This document shows positions 1-8,333 of a stretch of DNA of 40,354 bases, piece by piece (the stretch's first letter is position 1; every line of letters begins with the position of its first letter). The stretch spans positions 1-40,354 of the forward strand of contig NZ_WOTB01000031.1 of the NCBI RefSeq assembly GCF_011516835.1, in the 5' to 3' direction. The notes under the pieces were generated by a model. That model did not search any database and was not told where the DNA came from. It saw only the letters and a list, made by a program, of their open reading frames with translations. Source of the DNA: Acetobacter musti (GTDB lineage Bacteria > Pseudomonadota > Alphaproteobacteria > Acetobacterales > Acetobacteraceae). The position numbers were made by a program, and so were the translations under genes.

Positions 1-113
1 GCTCAGGGACCGGCGGCGGGTCGCAACCCGCTACGACAGATGCCCGACCGTCTTCTTCTCAGCCATCTGTCTCGCTGAAACCGTCATGTTCTGGCCAGGA
101 GTCCTGAGCCTGG
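1..113 (+). pseudogene. IS5-family transposase, C-terminal fragment
   Basis: Reading from base 2 gives LRDRRRVATRYDRCPTVFFS and then AICLAETVMFW. This is the standard C-terminus of IS5-family (IS427-type) DDE transposases, including the arginine-rich patch before RYDRC. The rest of the gene lies outside the window. The usual stop after FW(L) is lost, so the frame runs on to a stop at 221-223. Bases about 98-113 (ggagtcctgagcctgg) match the reverse complement of the IS end seen at 291-305, so the element's right end is probably here. The fragment is likely inactive; whether the upstream part is intact cannot be seen. Confidence 0.7.
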
Positions 114-290
114 GCATTCCACCCCGAAGCTTCACCCCATCCCGCAACCGAGTCGCCAGCACAAGCTGCAAAATCAGTACGGTTCGCGCGTTTCACCTAG
201 CCTCAGCCCAAGGCTCCACATAGCGCATGTATCGAGACGAGCCAAGGCGGAGCTACGTCAGTCGCGGCGGCATGTATAAAGCGGAGGTCC

Positions 291-742
291 CTAGGCTCAG
301 GACCTGTTAATTCATTGAACTGAGCGGTGTTTCGTGATTCACAGTCTTACCGATAGAGGTAAGTCTGTGAGTGACGTGTTTTTGCTGTTGACCGCTGGAC
401 AGGTCAGTGACTTCAAAGGGGCAGATATCCTTCTGGCGGATCTGCCGGAAGGAACAGAGGAAGTCATCGGTGATCGGGGTTATGACAGTAACCCGATCAG
501 GCGGTCTCTCAGCGACCAGAATATCACCGTCTGCATTCCCCCGAAAAAGAACCGGAAATCAAAGCCGCCTTACGACTGGCATCTGTATAAAAAGCGCCAC
601 CTGATCGAAAACATGTTCGCAAACCTTAAAGACTGGCGACCCGTCGCCACCAGATACGACCGCTGCGCTCACACATTCATGTCTGCAATCCATATCGCGG
701 CAAGCTTCACCTTCTGCCTCAAAGAATGAGTCCCGAGCCTGG
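291..742 (+). mobile_element. Internally deleted IS5-family element with both ends
   Basis: The left end ctaggctcaggacc (291-304) and the right end gagtcccgagcctgg (728-742) are imperfect inverted repeats. The reverse complement of the right end is ccaggctcgggactc. Between them lies only the C-terminal part of an IS427-type transposase, so the interior (orfA and the start of orfB) has been lost. At about 450 bp it is roughly half the size of an intact member and would need a transposase from elsewhere to move. No convincing target duplication was found. Confidence 0.6.
334..729 (+). pseudogene. IS5-family transposase, C-terminal half (DDE domain)
   Basis: The 131-residue frame opens with GTG and contains LLTAGQVSDFKGADILLADL, GDRGYDSNPIRRSL, IPPKKNRK, LIENMFANLKDWRPVATRYD and the terminal CLKE. 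These are the central and C-terminal blocks of IS5/IS427 DDE transposases, with the D of the DRGYDS block and the E of IENMF visible. The N-terminal DNA-binding region and first catalytic Asp are absent because the gene begins about 30 bp inside the left IS end. It is therefore a 5'-deleted gene and probably cannot catalyse transposition. Confidence 0.75.
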
Positions 743-761
743 AAAGCAAAATCGGCCAAAT

Positions 762-799
762 AACAGGTCAGCGGAAACGAAATCGCCCACTGACCTGTT
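762..799. terminator. Hairpin downstream of amidohydrolase and IS remnant
   Basis: Perfect 10-bp arms aacaggtcag (762-771) and ctgacctgtt (790-799) enclose an 18-nt loop. The hairpin lies between the IS right end and the 3' end of the minus-strand amidohydrolase gene, about 100 bp past its stop codon. There is no long T tract on either side, so it may be a processing or blocking hairpin rather than a classical intrinsic terminator. Confidence 0.4.
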
Positions 800-895
800 C
801 GGAAATCACATTTGTCTTTTTGCAGGCATCACTTCCGCCCGGTCAGACGAATCATGGAAGTTTTTATGAACGAAGACTCAGCGCGCGGAAGCAGA

Positions 896-2188
896 TCATT
901 TCTCCGTCCCGACTTCCTTCACCACGTTCCCTCCTTTCATAACAAAAGCAACCTTTTGCAGAATGCTGATATCCGAAAGAGGGTCCCCCCTGACCGCGAT
1001 CATATCGCCATAACGCCCTTCGGCGATCGCACCTACGTCTTTTTCTTTCCCGAGCGCTTCGGCAGCATTAACGGTAGCAGTCCGCAGAGTTTCTATCGGC
1101 GACATGCCCCATTTCACCATAATGGGAAACTGCTTCGCATTATCCCCGTTGGGAAAAACACCGGCGTCAGTTCCATAAATCATTCTGACACCTGCCGCGA
1201 GGGCACCACGAAATACCCGCTCCTGCGCGTCAACCACCATACGGGCTTTCGCCATTGATTCCTGGAACGCACCATTTTTTGTACCCAGTTCAAGGACATA
1301 GTTTGATGTGTACGGGGTCATATCGAGCCATGCATGATTTGCCTTTGCGAGCCGATACCCCTCAGCGTCAGTGAAACTGGCGTGTTCAATCGTATCAACC
1401 CCCGCCCGGAGTGCATCGTTGATCCCCAGAGTGCCATGAGCATGCACGGCAACCTTCATGCCCCACCGATGCGCTTCGTCTACAAGCACCTTCATTTCTT
1501 CCAGAGAGAACTGCTCGCGATCCACCGGATCGGTTTTTGACATAACACCGCCAGTGCCAGCAAATTTAATGACTTCAGCACCATATTTTCTTAACGTTCT
1601 GACCGCGTGACGGATCTGTTCCGGCCCGTCCACCACGCCCGGTTGCACAATGGAGACGTTTGGAGGCAAAGAGCCTTCCTCGTCACAATGACCTCCCGTT
1701 GCACAGATCATATAGGTTGCGGGAATAATACGCGGCCCCTCGATATAGCCGCCCTCAATGCCCTGCTTCAGAGCCACATCATCATAATTTCCCGCCCCGA
1801 GATTGCGGACTGTGGTAAAGCCCGCACGCAGGGTTTTCCTGGCATTCGCCACACCCATTACGGTCCAGAAATTATCTGTATAGGCGAGCATTTTATACCC
1901 GCCGATTTCCGGCCCAAAGGTCAGATGAACATGCATGTCAATCAGACCGGGTAAAAGAGTCATGCCCGGCAGATCCACATGGCGCGCGTCTGCGGGTTCT
2001 GACGTTTTCTGGGTAGAGACAGACGAAATCCGTCCATCTTTAACTACAATGACCGGATTTTTGACGACCTTTCCTGAAATAACGTCTATCATATTGTCGG
2101 CTGTTACCACGACAGTGTCTGCGTGCGCAGCGGTCGTCGTATGACTGGCGACAAGCCCGAGCAGAGCAGCAACAATTACCTTTCGCAA
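896..2188 (-). CDS. Exported metal-dependent amidohydrolase (Xaa-Pro dipeptidase-like), copy 1
   Basis: Amidohydrolase-superfamily enzyme of about 430 residues. From the proposed start it shows DMHVHL (HVH near 86-88), a candidate carboxylated Lys in EVIKFAGTGG (K208), AVHAHG (H249/H251), IEHAS (H269) and YGTDAG (D341): the binuclear-metal ligand set of the prolidase-like/imidazolonepropionase-like branch. This branch includes periplasmic carboxypeptidases acting on Xaa-Arg/Lys/Pro dipeptides and amidases for N-acylated aromatic amino acids. The N-terminus is a signal peptide ending near AAHAD. I prefer a TTG start at 2188 because GGAGAG lies 7 nt upstream and the paralogue at 10893-12182 has the same arrangement; an upstream in-frame ATG at 2239 has no clear ribosome site. 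It is the last gene of the minus-strand hydrolase run. The exact substrate is unknown. Confidence 0.88.
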   Translation of the reverse strand: MRKVIVAALLGLVASHTTTAAHADTVVVTADNMIDVISGKVVKNPVIVVKDGRISSVSTQKTSEPADARHVDLPGMTLLPGLIDMHVHLTFGPEIGGYKMLAYTDNFWTVMGVANARKTLRAGFTTVRNLGAGNYDDVALKQGIEGGYIEGPRIIPATYMICATGGHCDEEGSLPPNVSIVQPGVVDGPEQIRHAVRTLRKYGAEVIKFAGTGGVMSKTDPVDREQFSLEEMKVLVDEAHRWGMKVAVHAHGTLGINDALRAGVDTIEHASFTDAEGYRLAKANHAWLDMTPYTSNYVLELGTKNGAFQESMAKARMVVDAQERVFRGALAAGVRMIYGTDAGVFPNGDNAKQFPIMVKWGMSPIETLRTATVNAAEALGKEKDVGAIAEGRYGDMIAVRGDPLSDISILQKVAFVMKGGNVVKEVGTEK

Positions 2189-2303
2189 CGTCTTTCTCTC
2201 CACATTCAGCAAAACATATTGATTACGAAATGATGTCATGAACCCGACGAATAATGTCAGTTAAATCGCCTTTTTATTATCAGACATTCCATGCATCAAA
2301 ATA

Positions 2304-2320
2304 AAAACGGATCAGTCCGC
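2304..2320 (-). terminator. Intrinsic terminator after AbgB-like gene
   Basis: On the minus strand, cgga-ctga-tccg is followed by TTTTTATTTT. It lies about 100 bp past the stop of the AbgB-like gene and before the downstream amidohydrolase. The stem is only 4 bp but the T tract is good. A second, larger inverted repeat lies just upstream of it on the transcript (2326-2365). Confidence 0.45.
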
Positions 2321-2325
2321 TTCAC

Positions 2326-2365
2326 CTGACTCACAGGCTTTTTAATACACGGGCCTGTGAGTCAG
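2326..2365. repeat. 13-bp inverted repeat in intergenic region
   Basis: Arms ctgactcacaggc (2326-2338) and gcctgtgagtcag (2353-2365) are perfect reverse complements around a 14-nt spacer. The repeat sits between the AbgB-like gene and amidohydrolase copy 1. It could act with the small terminator next to it, or be an operator for the downstream gene. There is no T tract directly after either arm. Confidence 0.5.
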
Positions 2366-2412
2366 CGTTCATCGCTTAGTTCAGAAGATTAACAGGTCTG
2401 AACCTGTCAGGA

Positions 2413-3840
2413 TCATGCGGCCTGTTGCGGTGCGGGCTGCAAATCAGGCTCAACATTTTCCGGAATGGGGCTGATATAAGGCTGCACTTTGAGTCGCTCC
2501 GCATGATCCTGTTTAGCGCGGGCGAGGAGAGTCTCATCACGGATCAGATCGGCGCCGGTTGCGGCCATGATCTTAGCGACATGAACCATACCTTTATGGG
2601 CAACAGTGGATTTACCCTGCGCCGTCATCTGCCATGAGTGAAGCTGCGTTCCGATCGTGCAGGTTGCACCCAGAGCCTGAACAGTAGGGACTGTCCAGCT
2701 GACGTCACCCACATCAGTCGAGCCCATTGATCCCCGGCCCTCGCTCAGCGGGAGAACGAAATCGGCGAGAGGTGTATCACGCGGAGTCAGCCCGACAGCA
2801 CGGAAAGCAGACTGGATGTCCGAGGGCGGGAATGTCTTCTGCATTTCCCGGGCCCAGACGCGATCGTCGTCATCGAAAGGCGGGGGTCCGAGGCGCTCAA
2901 AATTAGCGTACATTGCGCGTTCAAGCGGAGGGCAGGGCAGGAGATTCGCCATACCACTCACAATCTCCTCGCTCACATTCGTTTCAGTCATCATCGCCGC
3001 ACCCGCTGCGACTTTTCTGACACGATCGGCGAGTTCAAGCATATCTCCCAGTTCAAGCGCCCGGACCGTGTAGCGGATCACGACCTTTGACTGCACGACG
3101 TTCGGAGCAGTACCTCCGGCATCCAGGAAAGCGTAATGAATCCGCGATGTGGGAAGCATATGTTCGCGCAGAAAATTTACGCCGATGTTCATGATTTCGG
3201 CAGCATCAAGAGCCGAACGGCCAAGATGAGGCGCTGCTGCTGCGTGAGCGGCCTTTCCGTCGAATGTGAAATCAATCCTGATATTGGCGAGAGAGGAGGG
3301 AGGAAAAACTCCGGTGAAACACATGGGATGCCATGAGATGGCCGCATCGACGTCGTCAAATACACCAGCACGAACCATAAAACTTTTGCCGGCCCCGCCT
3401 TCTTCGGCAGGACAGCCGTAATAACGGACACGACCAGGAATATTGTTTGCACTGAGCCAGTCTTTCAGCGCAGATGCCGCGAGAAACGCCGCCGAACCCA
3501 GAAGATTATGGCCGCAGGCATGGCCATTGTTATCTCCCGGCACCGGTTTGTGCTCCATTACACCGGCCTCATTGCTCAGATTCGGCAGTGCGTCATATTC
3601 CCCAAGGAAGGCGATAACCGGACCACCTTCTCCTGCTTCACCCATGACAGCGGTTGGTAATCCGGCCACGTTTTTTGTGACACGAAAGCCTGTTTCTTCG
3701 AGTGTTTTCGTGTGCAGCGCGCAGGAGCGGAATTCACCGAAATTCAGTTCAGGTACGCTCCAGACCGCGTCGCTCAGTTCGATTGCAGGTTTGCTGCATT
3801 TATCGACATATTCCCATACGGAATCGGTATTTTTCATCAT
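2413..3840 (-). CDS. AbgB-like M20 family amidohydrolase
   Basis: Predicted 475-residue cytoplasmic zinc hydrolase of peptidase family M20, subfamily of the p-aminobenzoyl-glutamate hydrolase B subunit. Visible blocks are IAFLGEYDALP, NNGHACGHN (HACGH near 107-111), YGCPAEEGGAGKSF (catalytic EE near 146-147), the dimerisation-domain GKAAHAAAAPHLGRSALDAA and the C-terminal GSTDVGDVSW. The length fits AbgB (about 480). I chose the ATG at 3840 because GGAG lies 8 nt upstream; the longer frame from 3888 adds 16 residues without a clear site. There is no signal peptide. It follows the M20D gene by 78 nt on the same strand, so the two may form an AbgA/AbgB-like pair. It would cleave an amide bond of an N-acyl amino acid; the substrate is inferred only. 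Confidence 0.88.
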   Translation of the reverse strand: MMKNTDSVWEYVDKCSKPAIELSDAVWSVPELNFGEFRSCALHTKTLEETGFRVTKNVAGLPTAVMGEAGEGGPVIAFLGEYDALPNLSNEAGVMEHKPVPGDNNGHACGHNLLGSAAFLAASALKDWLSANNIPGRVRYYGCPAEEGGAGKSFMVRAGVFDDVDAAISWHPMCFTGVFPPSSLANIRIDFTFDGKAAHAAAAPHLGRSALDAAEIMNIGVNFLREHMLPTSRIHYAFLDAGGTAPNVVQSKVVIRYTVRALELGDMLELADRVRKVAAGAAMMTETNVSEEIVSGMANLLPCPPLERAMYANFERLGPPPFDDDDRVWAREMQKTFPPSDIQSAFRAVGLTPRDTPLADFVLPLSEGRGSMGSTDVGDVSWTVPTVQALGATCTIGTQLHSWQMTAQGKSTVAHKGMVHVAKIMAATGADLIRDETLLARAKQDHAERLKVQPYISPIPENVEPDLQPAPQQAA

Positions 3841-3918
3841 AATGATTCTCCGTTTCGATGTCTGAACCACGTGATCGCATCGCGACACAGGGTTATGGTT
3901 TTCCCGACTGGCTGCAGG

Positions 3919-5094
3919 CTATTCGAACGTATCCTGCGACAAGGATTTTTCGACCAGTCCCGCGAGCAGTGCTGCTCCATATGGAATTGCTTCATCATTG
4001 AAGTCATAAGCCGGATGATGCAGTCCTGCAGTATGACCATTTCCAACTCTGATGAATGCTCCGGGGACCTTTTCAAGCATAAACGAAAAATCCTCCGATC
4101 CGGTCACCGCCGGCGCCCGGGCATTGACCGCATCCGCACCGACAATACTGGCTGCGACTTCAGCGGCCAGCTCAGTATTCTTCGGATTGTTGATGAGTGG
4201 CGCGAATATTTCTCCGAATTTCACTTCCGCTTTCACGCCAAAACCGGCAGCCAGCTCATGTGTCATTCGTTCTATGCGCTCACGTACCTGTTGCATCGTC
4301 GTGCGGCTCATGCACCGATAGGTACCACCAAACGAAGCGGTTTGCGGAATAACGTTATAGGCATCTCCGCCGCCGAGTTTGGTGATGCTGAGCACAACAG
4401 GATCTCCCGGAGCGACAGTCCGGGACACAATCGTCTGCAAAGCTATCACAAGCTGACAGACCGCGATAACCGGATCGACTCCCGCCTGTGGTCTTGCTGC
4501 GTGCGCGCCAACCCCGGTCAGGATGATGTCGAAAAACCCGCCTCCCGCCATTGCCGGACCAGGCGTCATAAGGAATTCACCGACCGGAAGATCCGGCTGG
4601 TTATGCAGTCCGTAAACCGAATCACATGGAAATCGTTCGAACAGTCCGTCACGCAGCATGGCCTGCGCACCGCCAAGACCCTCTTCCGCCGGCTGAAAAA
4701 TGAAATTTACTGTCCCGCTGAAATTGCGTGTATCAGCAAGATACTGCGCTGCTGCCAGAAGCATTGTTGTGTGACCGTCATGACCGCACGCATGCATCAT
4801 TCCGGGCGTCGTGCTGCTCCATGCCCTGCCGGAAGCTTCGTTCATCGGCAAAGCATCCATATCTGCTCTCAGACCTATAGCCCTGTCGCCGTTTCCCCGA
4901 CGCAGCACACCGACGACACCTGTTTTTCCTATCCCCCGATGAACCTCGATACCCCATGACTCAAGTTTTGAGGCGACCAGTTCGGCAGTGCGATGTTCTT
5001 CAAGCCCGAGTTCCGGATGAGCATGGATATCGTGCCGGATCGCATCGAACTCGGGCCGCCTCTCTTTTATGGTTTCAAGTGCGGAAAGACTCAT
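3919..5094 (-). CDS. M20D amidohydrolase (hippurate hydrolase/N-acyl amino acid amidohydrolase-like)
   Basis: 391-residue metallo-hydrolase of the M20D (HipO/AbgA/IAA-amino acid hydrolase) group, matching the usual length of 380-400. Key blocks are HDIHAHPELG, GLRADMDALP, HACGHDGHTTML (101-112, metal-binding Cys/His/Asp), FQPAEEGLGG (catalytic Glu near 137), GVGAHAARPQAGVDP in the lid domain, TGSEDFSFML and LHHPAYDFND. There is no signal peptide, so it is cytoplasmic. The family removes acyl groups from N-acyl or N-aroyl amino acids. It lies 57 nt downstream of the MFS transporter gene and 78 nt upstream of the AbgB-like gene, suggesting one transcript. The ribosome site is weak (AAAGG about 11 nt upstream of the ATG). 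Confidence 0.9.
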   Translation of the reverse strand: MSLSALETIKERRPEFDAIRHDIHAHPELGLEEHRTAELVASKLESWGIEVHRGIGKTGVVGVLRRGNGDRAIGLRADMDALPMNEASGRAWSSTTPGMMHACGHDGHTTMLLAAAQYLADTRNFSGTVNFIFQPAEEGLGGAQAMLRDGLFERFPCDSVYGLHNQPDLPVGEFLMTPGPAMAGGGFFDIILTGVGAHAARPQAGVDPVIAVCQLVIALQTIVSRTVAPGDPVVLSITKLGGGDAYNVIPQTASFGGTYRCMSRTTMQQVRERIERMTHELAAGFGVKAEVKFGEIFAPLINNPKNTELAAEVAASIVGADAVNARAPAVTGSEDFSFMLEKVPGAFIRVGNGHTAGLHHPAYDFNDEAIPYGAALLAGLVEKSLSQDTFE

Positions 5095-5151
5095 TTGTGG
5101 GCCGACCTTTCGGATGGATTCTGGTGACAGACAGGATGCGGGTTGCCGTGA

Positions 5152-6486
5152 CTACCGTGCCATAATCTGCTCCTCTTGCATGGTTTTCAGGCTGGACGAC
5201 GAGCCGGCTGCCATGTGGTTTCTCACTGAGGCTCCCCTGGCCATGGCGTAGAGATATAAATAGGGAATAAGCCCCAGGAGAACCGCCAGAGCCATGAGGT
5301 AGCCGGGCACAACCGGATCTCCGGTCACAACCACCAGCCAGGTGATAAAGGGCTGCGTGAGCCCGCCAAAGCTGGAGACAGCCAGAGCATAGACAAGGCC
5401 AAATACAAACGAGCGGCTTCGTGCGGGGAGGGCTTCCAGCACGACCTGCCAGATACAGGCATTGACAAGGCTGGACAGACCAAACATCGCGACATTCAGC
5501 AGTAACTGGCTGGTAAGACCGGGTGAATGAATCGCAAAATAATACAACGGCACGCTCACGACAGCTGTGAACAGCCCCACGACTATTACAAAAGGACGCG
5601 GATCAATGGTGCGCGCCGTGATTTTCATGCTGGCGATGAGTGCGGCGCTTCCAGTCAGGAGGCCAGCCGCCATTCCTGTCATTCCGACTGCCGGAGACAG
5701 ATGTAATACGGATACAGCGTAGCTTACGCCAAAATTGCGCAGATAGGTCGTGATAGTGCCACTGGTTATGGAGAGGAAAACCAGCGGCACAGCACGGCGA
5801 AGGATCGCACGATCTGTCTTTTCGATCTCCGGACGAAGCGGTGCCGCGTGATCAAACGCAATGGCGCGGCGGCGCAGCAGAACTCCGACAGGCACGATGG
5901 CAAGACCGCAGAAAAACGGAACGCGCCAGCCCCAGGAATAAAGCGCGTCATGCGAGAGAGTCAGTGAGAGCGTCAGTCCGAGAACAACAGCAACCAGAGA
6001 ACCCAGAAGCTGGGTCATGTATTGCATCACCCCCAGAATACCTCCCAGACCTTCCGGCGCTGCGTCGAAAATCAGAGCTGTCGCAGGACCGACCTCGCCG
6101 CCATCAGAAAATCCCTGGAGCATACGACCAAAAATTATAAGTGCCGGAGCCAGAAGACCGATCTTTTCTGACGATGGCGTCGCAGCAAGAAGCAATGATC
6201 CTGCACCCATGAGAGCGAATGTGAGCATGAGGGCAGCACGCTGTCCTCGCTGACGGGCGTAGGCTCCGACCACAGCCGCTCCGACAGGCCGGACGAAGAA
6301 TCCTACAGCAAAGGTCATCAGAGAATAGAGAAGACTGGCGAGGTGATTCCCTGAAGGAAAAAAGGCATGACCGATCATCGGTGCAAAAAAAGCAAATGCC
6401 ATGAAATTATAGAATTCAAGAAAATTTCCGATACAAGCCGCAGCTATGACCGTTTTTGCATTCTGCCTGCTCTCTGCATTTATCAT
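5152..6486 (-). CDS. MFS transporter, metabolite:H+ symporter (MHS) type
   Basis: 444-residue inner-membrane carrier with about 12 hydrophobic segments. GNFLEFYNFMAFAFF at the first helix, FFVRPVGAAVVGAYARQRGQ (loop 2-3 signature), RMLQGFSDGGEVGPAT in helix 4 and SWGWRVPFF at helix 6 are characteristic of MHS-family symporters (shikimate, proline/betaine, citrate, dicarboxylates). GGGAG-like sequence 8 nt before the ATG supports the start. It sits between an exported M20 peptidase and two cytoplasmic M20 hydrolases on the same strand, so it may import the products of periplasmic cleavage or an acylated amino acid. It occupies the place that AbgT holds in the aminobenzoyl-glutamate system but is unrelated to it. 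Confidence 0.88.
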   Translation of the reverse strand: MINAESRQNAKTVIAAACIGNFLEFYNFMAFAFFAPMIGHAFFPSGNHLASLLYSLMTFAVGFFVRPVGAAVVGAYARQRGQRAALMLTFALMGAGSLLLAATPSSEKIGLLAPALIIFGRMLQGFSDGGEVGPATALIFDAAPEGLGGILGVMQYMTQLLGSLVAVVLGLTLSLTLSHDALYSWGWRVPFFCGLAIVPVGVLLRRRAIAFDHAAPLRPEIEKTDRAILRRAVPLVFLSITSGTITTYLRNFGVSYAVSVLHLSPAVGMTGMAAGLLTGSAALIASMKITARTIDPRPFVIVVGLFTAVVSVPLYYFAIHSPGLTSQLLLNVAMFGLSSLVNACIWQVVLEALPARSRSFVFGLVYALAVSSFGGLTQPFITWLVVVTGDPVVPGYLMALAVLLGLIPYLYLYAMARGASVRNHMAAGSSSSLKTMQEEQIMAR

Positions 6487-6626
6487 CTGTGGTCTCCCAT
6501 GGGATTACTGGAGTTCACAATTCTTCGATCAGACAGGTTCTCTGTTGTTATGATCACCATACTGGCAGCCCATGCATCCGGCTGTTTCTGATTGCCAATA
6601 CGGACATATGACAACACTACTCACCT

Positions 6627-6713
6627 CGATGCAAAGACGTATCATTCGTGCAGAACAGGCATGGATCATTGCTATGGCGTATATATTGGGTCGATACGTC
6701 ATCGACTGCATCG
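6627..6713. promoter_or_regulatory. Compound inverted repeat upstream of MHS transporter
   Basis: Two nested arm pairs occur in the 254-bp gap upstream of the transporter: cgatgca (6627-6633) with tgcatcg (6707-6713), and gacgtatc (6636-6643) with gatacgtc (6693-6700). This could be a leader RNA structure or paired operator half-sites. No matching regulator gene is in the window, and the functional reading is inference. Confidence 0.3.
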
Positions 6714-6740
6714 TGCTGAGACAGTCGATGAGCCCCGATT

Positions 6741-8180
6741 TTATTTTATGCTCAGATATTGCTGGATGAGGTCATAGAGATAATCGCGCTCCGCATAGAG
6801 ACCACTGACGGATTTACGTTCATTGAGACCATGCACGCCGTTTCCATCAGGATCGGAGAAACGACCAGGCACACCATAAGTCGGAATCCCGGCAGCTGTG
6901 AGATAGCGTCCGTCGGTCGCTCCTGTGCTCATCGCCGGCAACATCGGCACACCGGGGAAGTGCTTTTCAGCGACAGATTTCGCTGTGCCGTAAACTTCCG
7001 GTGTCATTGGCGGCGGCGGCGGGGTCGGGCTGATCTCACCAACCGGCGTCACCTTCAATGACGGATCGGCCACGGCCGCCTCCAGCTGCTGGCGCACGCT
7101 TTCTATACTGTCACCAGGGAACATACGGCAGTTCACATTCGCTGCGGCACGCTGAGCGAGAGCATTATTAGCATGACCACCATACAGTCTCGTTGCCACG
7201 CAGGTTGTCCGCAGCATCGAATGAAAGGTCGGGTCTTTTGATACGATGGCATTCGCTTTTTTATCGTTCGGATTTTTCACAAGTCTCAGCATGGCGTCAC
7301 CCTCTTCACCACCATGCAGCTTTGCGGTCCCGGTGAAAAATGCACGGGTCGCGTCATTAAATTCGACCGGAAAGTCATAGTGAGAAAGTTTAACCAGCCC
7401 TTCGGCCAGACTATAGATCGCATTATCGGGCCGGGGGCGACTGCTGTGCCCTCCTGGATTCGTGGCCTCAATCTGGAAATCCTGATAAACCTTTTCGCCA
7501 TCCTGAAAACCAAGGGATATTGGCTTACCGTTTGCATCCCTTAACCCAACGCTGCCTTCGTTGAGAGCAAAAGCCGCATCGATCCAGTCTTTATGCTGTT
7601 CAGCCAGCCATCGGGCGCCGTTGAAGGGGCCGCCAGCTTCCTCACCACAGGTGAGTGCCATTTTAAGAGTGCGGGGGAAGGTTTTACCTGCTTCCTTCAG
7701 ACGGATCATCGTATCAGTGAAGATCGCCACATGACTTTTATCATCAGAGGCGCCGCGTCCATAAAAATAGTCGTTTTCTTCGATCAGAGTAAACGGATCG
7801 CGTACCCAGTCCTCACGTTTCGCTTCCACAACATCCAGATGCGCGAGCAGAAGAACAGGACGTGCGGAAGGATCACTCCCGGGCAGCGTCACGACGATGC
7901 CGCCTTCTTTCGGATGTTCCGGCACACTGAAAAGCCTGATATCCTTGGCAGGATAGCCTGCAGATCTGAGACGATCGGAAACACGCTTAGCTGCAAGTGT
8001 GCAGCTTCCTGACGAGAATTCCGTGTTGGTCTCGACCAGCATCTTGTAAAGATCGCGAAATTTCTGCTGATCGGGCGACAGAGTCTGAGCGGTGCCGGAC
8101 GTAGTCGCCGCCTTGCCGACGGATATCGCAACGGGAGAAAGTGCCGTAAGACAGGCGGCAATAAGAAGAGAAGGACGCAT
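6741..8180 (-). CDS. Exported M20/M25/M40 zinc peptidase
   Basis: About 479 residues from the proposed ATG at 8180, which has AAGG 8 nt upstream and opens a signal peptide (MRPSLLIAACLTALSPVAIS and on to about residue 24). A longer frame from 8285 adds 35 residues before the signal and is less likely. M20 motifs are LLLAHLDVVEA (metal His114, catalytic Asp116), YGRGASDDKS (bridging Asp near 146), TCGEEAGG (catalytic and metal Glu 180/181), GGHSSRP in the lid domain and a C-terminal GVHGLNE that supplies the last metal His. The family contains broad carboxypeptidases and dipeptidases. A run of prolines (TPPPPP) precedes the C-terminal third. A periplasmic location is inferred. The gene follows the TonB receptor by 153 nt. 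Confidence 0.88.
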   Translation of the reverse strand: MRPSLLIAACLTALSPVAISVGKAATTSGTAQTLSPDQQKFRDLYKMLVETNTEFSSGSCTLAAKRVSDRLRSAGYPAKDIRLFSVPEHPKEGGIVVTLPGSDPSARPVLLLAHLDVVEAKREDWVRDPFTLIEENDYFYGRGASDDKSHVAIFTDTMIRLKEAGKTFPRTLKMALTCGEEAGGPFNGARWLAEQHKDWIDAAFALNEGSVGLRDANGKPISLGFQDGEKVYQDFQIEATNPGGHSSRPRPDNAIYSLAEGLVKLSHYDFPVEFNDATRAFFTGTAKLHGGEEGDAMLRLVKNPNDKKANAIVSKDPTFHSMLRTTCVATRLYGGHANNALAQRAAANVNCRMFPGDSIESVRQQLEAAVADPSLKVTPVGEISPTPPPPPMTPEVYGTAKSVAEKHFPGVPMLPAMSTGATDGRYLTAAGIPTYGVPGRFSDPDGNGVHGLNERKSVSGLYAERDYLYDLIQQYLSIK

Positions 8181-8333
8181 ACATCTTACCTTTTCTGCAT
8201 TCTTCCGGGCTGACAGAGCGCGATAATCTGCCAGACTGAGACAGGCAGACGTCCCGCCTGACGATTGCGACTTTCTCGGTATCATCAGGACTGAATCAGA
8301 TGTGTCACCCGGAAGGTGCTTACATGGGAATCA

